Shown here one piece after another: positions 46,488-56,370 of a stretch of 64,000 nt of DNA; the first letter of the stretch is position 1, and each line of letters starts with the position of its first letter. Below the pieces are notes generated by a model that was not told the DNA's origin, ran no database searches, and saw nothing but the letters and a program-made list of their open reading frames with translations. The stretch is from Scytalidium lignicola (Eukaryota > Ascomycota > Leotiomycetes). The position numbers and the translations under genes are program-made. The stretch covers positions 1 through 64,000 of the forward strand of contig NCSJ02000016.1 in the NCBI GenBank assembly GCA_002812745.2. The letters run 5' to 3'.

Positions 46488-47148
46488 TCATCCCATTACT
46501 TGCACCTTTGGACTGTGCATGTGCGTCTTTCATCCCACAGACAACCCTTCTCACTCTCACACAGACAGTACAGTACACACGCGCACCGCACACCACCCGC
46601 CCGCTTTGTCATTCAGTCCTTTCTCTCTCTCCCCCATCCACTTTCTAAACACCCTTCCCTTTTTTTTGTTTTGTTTCTTTTTTTGTTTCTTGGTTCTTGG
46701 TTCTCCACACACGAACCCATTCCGAAGCCCGCGCTGCCAGCTGCTCATCTCATCTCGTCTCATCGGCCTGCTTTCTGACTGGCCCGCCGCCTGCTGCTTG
46801 CTGTTCCAGCTCGGGGTTCCTTGGACCGCCGGCTACGTACACGAACCCCCCTCAGGCGCTTCATTGGCCTGACATTCGCCCGCCGGCTGGGTGCTGCCAA
46901 TAAACTCAACCCCCAGCGATCCAGAGGGCTGTCCGACTGACTTCGCCTTGCCTCTGCCCAGAAACCCTTCAATCAACNTTTTTTTTTTGTTTTATGTTTT
47001 TTTTTCTTCTGGGTTGCTCTCTTCCAGAATTTACTTTTGCCTTCCATCATCAGCGACAATTTCTTTTGCTGCTCTCTAACCTTTACAACCCGAATCTTCT
47101 CGACAATCTCGCCGGTGTTGCTCATCCTTCGCAATCCATCTTGCTCGA

Positions 47149-47170
47149 ACTCACTCACTCACTCACTCAC
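47149..47170. repeat. (ACTC)5 AC repeat
   Basis: Perfect tetranucleotide run about 550 bp upstream of the C2H2 start, probably within its leader. Confidence 0.95.
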
Positions 47171-47715
47171 GTCGTAGTAGTGCTGGACGGGCAGGGCATA
47201 CCCGCAACGGGACCGAATCTATTCTAATTAGTTCAACCCCGCCCTGCGTCCGCGTCTCAGCCAGGCCCATTCCCATCGCACACCCAACATTTATTTCCTC
47301 TCTCCCCAAATCCAAACCACCACCGAAAACAATTGATACAATCCACCGCTCGCCAGGCCCTCGAGAGCAACCTTTCGCAATCTCATACCGATTCACATCG
47401 ATTCTTGCGCGTGCTTCGTTTGGCTTTGCGTCGCTCCGAGGTTTCTCATCCCCATTCGTGGAGCTTATCCGCCGGCTACTACCCATCCCGTAATATTATT
47501 AAAAGCTTGGGGAATTTCGCGGCGCAGCTGGGAAAGCTTCACTCCAACACCAACATTGAGCCCCCCGATTACGAACAAAAAAGACCTTGTGTCACTCGAA
47601 ACAAATTAAATTTTTTTGGACAGCCATTCCTCGCAAACAAGTGGTAGTCGGAAAGCTTTCGAGGATTGACAGCCAGCCAGTCCCTGAAACTCTTTCTTAT
47701 CCCGCGCTCGCAATC

Positions 47716-49366
47716 ATGGCGTCGTCCAAAGTAGGTAGATCCCTCGCTCACGTCCCTGCTGGGTATTTTTAGTTCGTCGCTGATCAAATCTCCCCTCTTC
47801 TTTCTCGACAATTAGGAAATCCAGCAGCCTTCCAGACCTCTCAGTCAACATCGTCTTTCAATGTCCACCTCCGGCTCTAGCCTGCCCGTTCGACAGAATC
47901 ACTCGCGAACACACTCCCACTCCATCTCCTCCGGCTCCCTCAATCCAAGCCACCGAGTCACTCGACGCAAGAGCGTGTCTTCCAATACCGTGAGCAATGT
48001 CGCCGCCATGGTCGCCGCCGTCAGAGAGGCCGGAGATCACACCGTAGGAATGCCCATTACCGGGCGCCGCAACACCATGTCAAAGAGTGCCTCGGCCAGG
48101 GCGGCCGCTCTGGGCAGCCTGCCATCACCACCGGCCAGCTTGCCGAGCCACCGCATCTCCCTGACTTCCCGCAGCAAGTTGGATCGCGGAGAGAGTGCAA
48201 TTGAGGATGACGAGGAGAACAATATGGACGAGGAAGAAGACGAAGATAACCACGATGGATTCAGCAAGCAAAGAATACGACGTGCCAGCGAGGGCCAGCA
48301 TCTCATCAAGGGAGAGAAGAAGAATGCTGGTGGAGATCTCAAATGCGATAAGTGTGGAAAAGGATACAAGCATAGCAGTTGCTTAACCAAGCATTTGTTA
48401 GTTGGCCCCCTTCCTTTGCCTTTCCTCCCACCTCGTTTCAATCAATCAATTTGCCATGGCGCAATGCAATACAAATAACTCAGTTTCCTGTGTGGCATGA
48501 ATTGGAAGAAGAAAAAGTCTCCCCGTGTTGCAATTAATTTTACACAATTTCTTTAAGAAACATTTAATTGACGGTTCTAATGCAGGTGGGAACACACACC
48601 CGAATGGTCATATACTTCCAAACTCCTCATCTCCAAGCATCAGCAGGTGCAGCTATTAGAGGCTGCCTCAGTACTTTTGGCAATGAACCAAGAGGCTTCA
48701 ACACCACCAGATTCGGCCAAAGATTTCCACAGCGATCAAGATTCCGCCTCTCCGGCTGCCTCTTCCGAGCAACACGATGGAACCAGCTCGGCAGATACCA
48801 CACCTCCACCGCAGACCGACGCGTTCAATACCTGGAGCAGTGGATCCTACACGGGTAGACACAAGAGATACAGCAGTGGCCATGGATATTCCCGTTCGTA
48901 CCAATCCGCGCCATCTGCACACTTCCCGCAGAGTGGCAGCATTCCAACAGGTTCCAGCTTTGGTCACTACCGCCAACCAAGCCACGAGCGAGCTCGTCCA
49001 CCATCATCTGGTATTAGCGGTGGTGCAGACGATGAAGGATTGGCAGCAGCAGTTGAGCTGCTTTCCTGCAGCTTTGGTAGTACTGGCACTCCCCGAACCA
49101 TGCCAGTCACCCTTCCCGAAGACGCACCTCCAGTACCACATATTCCTGAACGATATCTGAGTGGTGCATACTCAGGCACGATCCTCACCCCTAGCCAGCA
49201 TCCTCGGCAGACCGAGAGCTACACGCGTAGCCAAATACATCGTGATGAGGACGTCAAGATGGAGGAAAGTGAGGAAAGCGTAGCCGACGAAGAAGACTAC
49301 GATCTCCGCTCACGCGGCCGTAGCGATGAGGACGACGAGGGTGTCTTTGGCCGGATGGAAGAATAG
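47716..49366 (+). CDS. C2H2 zinc-finger protein, single finger
   Basis: Probable transcription regulator, targets unknown. Exons 47716-47730 (MASSK only), 47816-48396 and 48586-49366, giving 458 residues. One clear finger, CDKCGKGYKHSSCLTKHLWEH, is split by a 189-bp intron between its zinc-binding histidines. Right after it lies a conserved block, TPEWSYTSKLLISKHQQVQ followed by LLEAASVLLAMN, which marks a fungal family. The rest is Ser/Pro-rich with basic patches near the N-terminus (HRVTRRKSVSSN), an acidic stretch before the finger (DDEENNMDEEEDEDN) and another at the end. The ATG at 47716 is chosen because exon 1 splices in frame to EIQQPSRPLSQHR; a later in-frame ATG lies at 47861. Confidence 0.84.
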
Positions 49367-49430
49367 GAGGGGAGTCTTTTCTGTTTGGTTATACAAAGAC
49401 GCACATAAACTCATATTATACATATGCATA

Positions 49431-49448
49431 ACACACACACACACACAC
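49431..49448. repeat. (AC)9 microsatellite
   Basis: Perfect AC run in the 3' region of the C2H2 gene. Confidence 0.9.
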
Positions 49449-50596
49449 TCACGCACTCATGCACGGCACGACACGTCAGTCGCAAATCAGCCCGACTTGG
49501 CCACGAATTATATTGTTTCTTTTTCCTCTTCTATTATTCTCTATTCGATATCTTGTACATGAGGGCGAGTCATGTCTCCGCACCCGACTTTCAGCACCGA
49601 AGAGTGGACTCGGCTTGGAGGACCACGAGGTTAAAGTGAGGGTCGTTCTCGAGCGTCGAGCAAACGCCAAACGAAATTCTGGATGGTATTGTTTTGCTTT
49701 GTTTTGTTTTGGAAATGGATATTCTTTCCTTTGGTTTTTTTGTCCGGTATTTTTTATAACCTGAATTGGGGGAGCGCTTGAACCATGTCATATATGTAGG
49801 CATCTTACCATGTATTGAAAGTATATTTTGATGAAGAGGTCCCCCGCTTTTTTTATTCGTGATGTGTGCTTAATGAGGAAGATTGATCTTTGTATTACTT
49901 TTATGCTTAGAGTGCGTACCTCGGGGGTCATCAAGCTAGGAATTATTTCAGAAGAGAGAGAGAGGGAGGGAGCTAGATTCTATTTCCCAAGATTGTGGAC
50001 GAAGAACCGGACTGTTGAACACGTCACACAGCATTGGCACAGAGAGACGGAAGTTGCAACCCTCTCGTTTCCAATCATGCACGATGGATACAGATAACTA
50101 GGGCAATAAACAATAAAATCATAACCATTGTACATAAATTAGTAATCAATGTTTCTTAAAAGAAAAAGAAAAAGTATAAAGCAAGAAAAGACGAGGGAGA
50201 CTTGTGGCGTTGACGCAGAATTAAGGTTGGCAGCAGCTCTTAACTACTGTATCTTGTCTCACCGCTTACACGCAGCAGCTGGGCGGATAAGAGCCAAAGT
50301 CGACGTCACCGCAAGTAGAAAGCAACCCACGGCAGCTTCGCGTATGTTAGGATTGTTGTCTCTCCTCCCATCACCGTAAACAACACCAAAAAAACGTACC
50401 ACCAGTCATCAACATCATAGAGCCAACGCCCAATTTTTCTATTCCAGTTATTCCCTCCTTCGCTATACAAAGGGTTATTCTCGCGTGCCATTCTATTTTT
50501 AACATTGTTCGAGATTCATCCCACCTCGGAAAGCAAGGGCAAGGCAAAGCAGAGCTAGCTAGCTGAAACAATAGCAACAATAAACAAAAAAGAAAA

Positions 50597-50610
50597 AGAG
50601 AGAGAGAGAG
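50597..50610. repeat. (AG)7 microsatellite
   Basis: Purine run about 20 bp upstream of the next start codon, in its leader. Confidence 0.85.
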
Positions 50611-50629
50611 AACAACAACAATAGGAACA

Positions 50630-52019
50630 ATGCCACCCCGCAGGACACGAAACGGCGGCAGCGTCGGCACCCGCGCATCTGTCGAACCGCTCTTCCAATC
50701 CAAATCCAAATCCCAATCACCAGAGGAAACAAAGAAGTTAATCCCAATCATTGCATCACCGCCGACTACCCCACGATCACCAACGACGACGGCTCAGCTC
50801 TCCACCACAACTTCCACCACTAGCACCACTGTTACCACCACTACTAAAAGCAAACTACGAAAAAGCGAAGGCGATGAAGTATGGCTGGCTTCGAAATTAC
50901 CTCGTCCGCTCCTCTTCCCTACCGTGCTCCTCCTCAGCTTCGCGCTTTCTTCGGGGGCGTATACGCTTGTTGCGCCCCATTTGGCGGAGTTGGGAGGTGT
51001 GTCGAGGAAGGTTGATACGTGGTGGGGAGTTTGGGGGGTTGTTTTGTGGAGAGGGTGAGCCTTTTTTTTTTCTTTCTCTTCTTTTCTTTTCCCCTCTCTT
51101 TCCTTCTGTTCTGTGTGAAGTAGAAAATTTTGGAGAAAAGGGAAGATGGAAATTTGAGAATTGGAGCTAATTGCTTGGTGCAGATTTGAGCTTGCGTTGG
51201 GATGGTTTGGGAACTTTGATAGTTATGATTTGGTGTCGTTGAGTTTGGTCTCTAGGGGTCCGGTTGTGAGTTTTCCCTCGCCCTCTCCCTCACAAGCACA
51301 CACTCTCTCTATATAAATTCATATAGAAGAGGGTAAGATCGAGACTGAGAGACTAACAATCGTAGCTCTACCTCCTCCACGCATTCTACAACATCTCACC
51401 CCAACCGCTTCTGCTCTCCCTCTTAATCGATACCACAACCGCCTCCCTCCCTTTCTACCTCATCCGTGCCCTCTCCCCCGCACACAGCACCAACTCTTCC
51501 AACCTGCCCAACAAAGACCTCCTAACTGACACCCAAATCCAATCCTTCACTACCCTTCTCGCGACAACCATCTATGCCGTGACCCTCTCCACCGCATACA
51601 ACACGTACCTAACCACCTCCCTGGCTGTGCACTTCAATAATCTACCAACCATAATCTCCGCCTACTCCGCCTCCCCCGTGACCCTTTTCCCGCTCTGTCT
51701 CCCTCTAGGTCTAGCCGTTAAGTCCTTCATCTTCACACCCGCAACGACAGCATCAAGCGAAAACCGTCGAGAGTTCGATCCCACGACTGCAACGCTGTCT
51801 GAAACCTTCTGGTACAACGTCTGGGGCTGGGATATTAGGACCAAGACCGTTATTGCGAGGACGGTGGCATTGATGCTGGTCAGTGGCGGGAGTACCTTTG
51901 TGCAAAGCTTCGTTAGTCTCGAGGGCGTTGAGGCTCAAGGCGCGATAGCGTATGCTGGCGTATGGGTTTTTGCTGCGCTGGTTACAGGGACCGCGTTGGG
52001 TGTTGCTGGGGCTGTGTGA
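50630..52019 (+). CDS. Multi-span membrane protein, function unknown
   Basis: I do not recognise the family by name. Exons 50630-51054, 51184-51265 and 51366-52019, introns 129 and 100 bp, give 386 residues. A Ser/Thr-rich cytosolic-type N-terminus (TTSTTSTTVTTTTKSK) is followed by about six to seven hydrophobic spans: LLFPTVLLLSFALSSGAYTL, the LVSLSLVSRGPV|LYLLHAFYN junction, LLLSLLIDTTTASLPFYLI, FTTLLATTIYAVTLSTAY, LFPLCLPLGLAVKSFIF and a C-terminal pair ending AALVTGTALGVAGAV. Conserved-looking loops include WWGVWGVVLWRGFELALGW and SETFWYNVWGWDIRTKTVIA. Likely an ascomycete-conserved integral membrane protein. Confidence 0.72.
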
Positions 52020-52574
52020 GGTGACAGAGATATTGTCAAGAAGGGATTAGGTGCATTGTTGTCTATTGGTCTGAGCCTTTTTTTTTTAATGTTTTTTTTT
52101 ACTGCTCTTGGAAGCAAGCCCCAGTATTCCTGGCGGGCAGCGAACGGAACTTGTCTAGTTTTTATTGTTCTTTTTTATGTGGTTTGGGGGTTGGAGTTTG
52201 GTGAGTTATGGGTATGGGTAATTTAGAACGATAACCTTTCACCTCCTTTTTCTGTCTGGGTACAGAAACACGCTATAATGATGAATCAATCAACCAGTAN
52301 GGGGGGGTGGGGGTTCAGGAGGCAGGGGAATTGTATTGATCAGCGAATGATTTTTCCTTTTCAAAAGGGAATTAACTTCACAAAGTTTCGTTATAGCTAA
52401 TTAGCTAATAAGTTCTAGCTCCAGCTAGCTATATTACAGCGTAATAGTAGCGATAACCTCGGATCAGGCTCGCATGTTGTTTTGATATTAGTACATGTTG
52501 AGGACGAGCCAATTAGGCCTATTTCCCCTTTTGCCAAAATAAAAAGATTATCATGAAAAATTGTAAAAGGAAAA
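52020..52574. other. Convergent 3' region, no gene seen
   Basis: Between the ends of the membrane-protein gene and the ING gene. Contains an N at 52300 before seven G. Confidence 0.5.
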
Positions 52575-55382
52575 CTATTTCTTTTTTCCTCGAGCATTAA
52601 CTTCTCCCTTCTCCCCGATGCCAAGGATGACTCGGCATTCAGGACAGTACCACTTTGTAGTCCGTGCCGGCGGCTCCGTGAGACCGACGCACTCGAGGTG
52701 AAACCACTCTTTATCGCACTGTAATGTTTTTCGTGCTGACATTAGCAATTGTTCTTTCCAAAGACAGAATGCAGTGTCGCTTTCTAACAAAATTAGGAAG
52801 GCAAAAAATAGGAGAAGGCGGGGAGAGAGAGGGAAACAAAAATATACATATAATTTGCAAAAACTCACATCATTATTCTCGCAAGCAATCATCATCCCAA
52901 AGCTGACTCGATTGCACAGGCAATATCTCGCCTCATTGGGATCAATAAGGTTTCCCTCGTCATCGACCTCGGCGTCTGCAGTAGCACTGCCTTCGCGACC
53001 ATCTCTCTTCTTCGAATAAGCTTTCTTTCGTGGAGCTGCAGCTCTCCTTCCTACACTGACAGAAGCCGATCCTTCGATTCCTCCAGTGACAACTCCTGGT
53101 GCTGGTTTCTTGCTTCTTTTGCTCGGTGCACGGGGTTCAGGTGCGGGAGTATTGCGAGCAGTGCTAGAACGACGAGCACGCTCTGTTGAAGCGGTTGTCG
53201 CTGTGGTTGCGACTGGCTCCGTACTCGCTGCTTTACCACGAGATGAATCTGGTCTCCGCGGGGGGAGGGGTTCTGGAGCAGGTGTAGGTGTTGGTGCTAA
53301 TGATCCTCGTCGTCTCGTGTTGGCCGATGGCTGATCTCTCTTGATTTCCTTTGCCGGAGGTAAAATAGGAGTTGACGACTTCTTTGGTGAAAGAACTGGA
53401 GGCGGGATTGGAGATACATCAGTCAATATTGTTGATGGAACAAGCGTTGGCGAAACGGATAAAGTAGTTGACTCTGTTGGAACCGGCGTGACTTGGTTAT
53501 TGGCATTTGCTGCAGTAGTTCGTGGTGGTGGGACAGGAGTCTCTGTCTTAGTTCGTTTCAACTGTGGCCTTATCGTCTTTGCTGCATCCGTGCTAGGCTT
53601 CTCCTCCTCATTTTCCTTTTCCTTTTCCTTGTCTTTGTCTTTATCTTTGTCTTTGTCAATATCGATCTCTGGACTTGACTCTCTCTTGCGTTTTTTTACT
53701 GATATTTTTGCTGGTGTTTTCACAGAGCTTTTCTTTTCCTCAGTGGCATTCTTAGCAGTTGGCCTATTAAAGAGTCCCTTCATTACCTGAGCAGCTTCAG
53801 CCATCTTCCGGGCAGACTCCTCCGCTTCTTCGGCCGCCAGTTTTGCAAGTTCCTTGGCTTCATTCTCTCGCTTCAACTTTTTTGCCTCGTTCAGCTTCAT
53901 ACCTCGATTGCTGAGTTGAATCTCATCGGTACCCAGGGCGTCTACGCTTATAGCACCTTCTGCTAGCACCTTCTTGCCAGTTCCATTATCAGTGGATGTA
54001 GTTGTAACTGCGGATTCAAAAGGCTGTCCCGCACTCTCTGCCTTCTGTTTTGCTAGTCGATAGGCCTCAATTCCGCGGCCAAGGCTTTTCAGTTCTCGAG
54101 CGATCATCGTATCACTGGGGCTCCATACCGCGTTCTTCTTCATTCGCTTTCTGAGTTTTGCAAGCTCCCAGGCAGTTAGTTGGAGCCATGGCGCGTCCTC
54201 ACTTCCAAGAACCGCGTTTTCAGGAGGAGGTTTAAGCTTCGCCAGAGCATTGCTTGTGGAGATGCCAGCGACAGAACTATGAACGTTGGTTCCCATACCT
54301 GGGGCTCGTGGTGTGCGTGATTTGGGAGTTTTGATCTTTTCCTTCTTTGGAAGCTTTAGTTTTATACGTCCAGAGTTTCCACCCATCGATCTTCCAGGAG
54401 TGTGTCGCGGTGTTAAGAAATCATCGTCCTCACTATTCCACTCCTCAGAATCACTAAAGTATGACTCGTAATCTAGCTCGTAGGGAGCGAGAACCTCGCC
54501 CGGTACTGTGATTCTCGCTATACGATGCTTTCGCACACGGATTGTTCCATTTTCTTGCGGTCGCCCTCCTCCGTCTAGACGTAATGTAATTTTTGGTCCA
54601 CCCCGGGCTGCTTGTGGTGACTTCGATTTTTCCTCTACAGGCGTAGGCTCTCGAGTCGGCGGGTATGCTTCTGCCATTGCCTGAAGCTTGCTCAAGATAG
54701 CTTTTGCCCGATTGTAATGCCGCTCCACGTTGTCCGCCATGCGGCATGCTTCTGCATGAGATAGCGTGCGGGATCTGACAGCTTCGCTCAAGTTCTCGGA
54801 TATATCTTCACGCAGGATTATTGGGTCTGGTTTTCCATCCACTGGGAGCTGCGGGAGTTGGCCAAGGGTGCTGGTCAACTCATGGACTGAAGCTGAAGAA
54901 TTACGATATGTCTGATCAAGTTTTCCAACCAAAGTTAAAGATCGAATCATGTCTGATGGCAGGTATTCAGTAAAGTCCAGGAAGTCGGTGACCGTTGCTT
55001 GGGCATCCGGGTCCGTAGGTAATTCGAGGACCTCCATTCTGCTATTCATATTTGCCAGCGAAGGAAAGGGTTCTTCCATCTGATCTTTGTTGCCCGGACT
55101 AGCCGCTCCGATGGAGAGGTCCATGGGTTTTCCGAGCGCTGATCGGTGATGGTCGCTAGTGGTAGAGTTGTCCTCAATCGTCTTGTGCTGATCGGATGGA
55201 GACTGAGGTAACTTGATGCGACAACTCCACACTTGGCTATCATTCAGCCAGCTACCGATGAAGTCAGTTGAGCACTCTCTGAGACTTTTGATGCGCGCAA
55301 GGCCGGTCGCGTTAGCCGACGTTGTGCCTAATGGCCTAACGCACCCGCCTTGAAGCGGTCCCTTGCGTCGGTCGGTCATCAT
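52575..55382 (-). CDS. ING-family PHD finger protein
   Basis: Chromatin reader of the ING/Yng/Pho23 type, a subunit of histone acetyltransferase or deacetylase complexes that binds H3K4me3. Exon 1 is 55382-52869 and exon 2 is 52718-52575, 885 residues spliced. The ING helical domain covers about residues 110-230: VTDFLDFTEYLPSDMIRSLT, then VGKLDQTYRNSSASVHEL and SHAEACRMADNVERHYNRAK. A long low-complexity middle has an EK-rich coiled coil and a DKDKDKDKDKEKEKE run. The C-terminal PHD finger reads YCLCNRVSFGMMIACENND then CDKEWFHLECVGLTEPP and TTKWYCPECR. The 150-bp intron between those halves is in frame and stop-free. Start set at the first ATG, 55382; a small upstream exon is possible. Much longer than yeast Yng2 or Pho23. 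Confidence 0.85.
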   Translation of the reverse strand: MMTDRRKGPLQGGCVRPLGTTSANATGLARIKSLRECSTDFIGSWLNDSQVWSCRIKLPQSPSDQHKTIEDNSTTSDHHRSALGKPMDLSIGAASPGNKDQMEEPFPSLANMNSRMEVLELPTDPDAQATVTDFLDFTEYLPSDMIRSLTLVGKLDQTYRNSSASVHELTSTLGQLPQLPVDGKPDPIILREDISENLSEAVRSRTLSHAEACRMADNVERHYNRAKAILSKLQAMAEAYPPTREPTPVEEKSKSPQAARGGPKITLRLDGGGRPQENGTIRVRKHRIARITVPGEVLAPYELDYESYFSDSEEWNSEDDDFLTPRHTPGRSMGGNSGRIKLKLPKKEKIKTPKSRTPRAPGMGTNVHSSVAGISTSNALAKLKPPPENAVLGSEDAPWLQLTAWELAKLRKRMKKNAVWSPSDTMIARELKSLGRGIEAYRLAKQKAESAGQPFESAVTTTSTDNGTGKKVLAEGAISVDALGTDEIQLSNRGMKLNEAKKLKRENEAKELAKLAAEEAEESARKMAEAAQVMKGLFNRPTAKNATEEKKSSVKTPAKISVKKRKRESSPEIDIDKDKDKDKDKEKEKENEEEKPSTDAAKTIRPQLKRTKTETPVPPPRTTAANANNQVTPVPTESTTLSVSPTLVPSTILTDVSPIPPPVLSPKKSSTPILPPAKEIKRDQPSANTRRRGSLAPTPTPAPEPLPPRRPDSSRGKAASTEPVATTATTASTERARRSSTARNTPAPEPRAPSKRSKKPAPGVVTGGIEGSASVSVGRRAAAPRKKAYSKKRDGREGSATADAEVDDEGNLIDPNEARYCLCNRVSFGMMIACENNDVSFCKLYVYFCFPLSPRLLLFFAFLILLESDTAFCLWKEQLLMSARKTLQCDKEWFHLECVGLTEPPARTTKWYCPECRVILGIGEKGEVNARGKKK
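52719..52868 (-). other. Stop-free 150-nt intron within the PHD finger
   Basis: GTGAGT donor and AACATTACAG acceptor; length is 50 codons and no stop occurs in frame. Splicing gives the canonical C..C...C..C...H..C spacing, retention inserts 50 residues between zinc ligands. Confidence 0.8.
53608..53668 (-). repeat. Hexanucleotide-like coding repeat (DK/EK run)
   Basis: Tandem TTTTCC then TTGTCT/TTATCT units on the plus strand encode alternating Asp-Lys and Glu-Lys in the ING protein. Such a run is prone to length change between strains. Confidence 0.8.
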
Positions 55383-56370
55383 GATGCCTGACAAGGCGCG
55401 CGACCACGTGAAATATGGAGTAACTGTGGAGTTGGGAACTTACCGTCGCGATGCGTCTGAAGACATGATGCGCGCGTTGAGCTGATGCGAAGTGCGCGAA
55501 ATTTGTGGATTTTGCGAGCTGTACTGGCGGTGTTGGTATGGCTGTGCAAAGGTGAAGAATAGTCGTTATTGTTTATGTTGACCCTGAATCCTTAAAGTAA
55601 CCCACGCTTGTTTCCGGTCACAAGATCCCATGTCAGCAAAGTTCCTTCCCCTTTGGATGAGTGCTACAAGACGCCTCTTAGGAGCCGCAATCTTGGCTGC
55701 TCATCCACCACTGAGATTGCTGGTCCCTCCTGAGTGATATGTGAATGTAAATTATGTCAACGTGTCTTTTTTTCTATGATGCATTCATATTTACGCTCAC
55801 TTAGAGGTATTCTTAGGTTAATAATGGCGAGTTTGATCTGCTTAGGTGAAATGATATATTTCATTAGGCGGATGAGGCTCATTCCAAGAAAACAAAGCAG
55901 TAGCAGGCACCCAGAATCCATCGACATGGTCCAAGAGCAAGAATACTTAAACCAGATGGTTTGATGCAATAGTAGTACATAGTAGACTTTTCTGGCCTGA
56001 TGGCTTTATTGGATCATCTCTAAGAGAACCATGGTTTCAAACCTGCCATGCACACCACATTAACACGAATCTCGGAAACAAGCATCACTAATATCAGTTT
56101 ATGAAGATAGTTCCCATTATTATGTTAAATTAAGCATCTCTATCCATGTGTACATTCTTCCAAGTTCTCATATGAGTTCTTGATGAATTGCCCCAATCTA
56201 TAATTTTCCGATATCTATATCCTCAAAAACCAGTACGCCCTCGCCATGCTCTTGCGGAATTAATTCTTGCACCTCCACCTCCACCTCTTACACAAGATAG
56301 CTTCACATCCTTGCCTTTATAATTGTCCGTGTTATAGTAGCGGCAACTCTTCCCGGGGAAGCTAGCCACT
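55383..56370. other. Intergenic, no gene seen
   Basis: About 1 kb between two leftward genes. Includes a possible small upstream exon of the ING gene near 55440-55475 (ATGTCTTCAGACGC...|GTAAGT on the minus strand), which does not join the ING frame with the acceptor seen. Otherwise nothing. Confidence 0.45.

Larger units (their letters stand above)
41351..47715. other. Gene-poor stretch of about 6.4 kb
   Basis: No frame resembles a known protein. Open frames such as 41549-42007 (+) and 41648-42022 (-) overlap in opposite directions and lack support. The stretch has eight of the 24 Ns (nine counting 41109 just before it), many mononucleotide runs, several microsatellites and repeated GTACTGTAC/GTACAGTAC words. 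The last 1-2 kb is C/T-rich and is probably the promoter and long 5' leader of the C2H2 gene. Confidence 0.6.
49367..50629. other. Intergenic, no gene seen
   Basis: About 1.3 kb between two rightward genes; contains (AC)9 at 49431-49448 and (AG)7 at 50597-50610 just before the next start. No protein-like frame. Confidence 0.5.
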
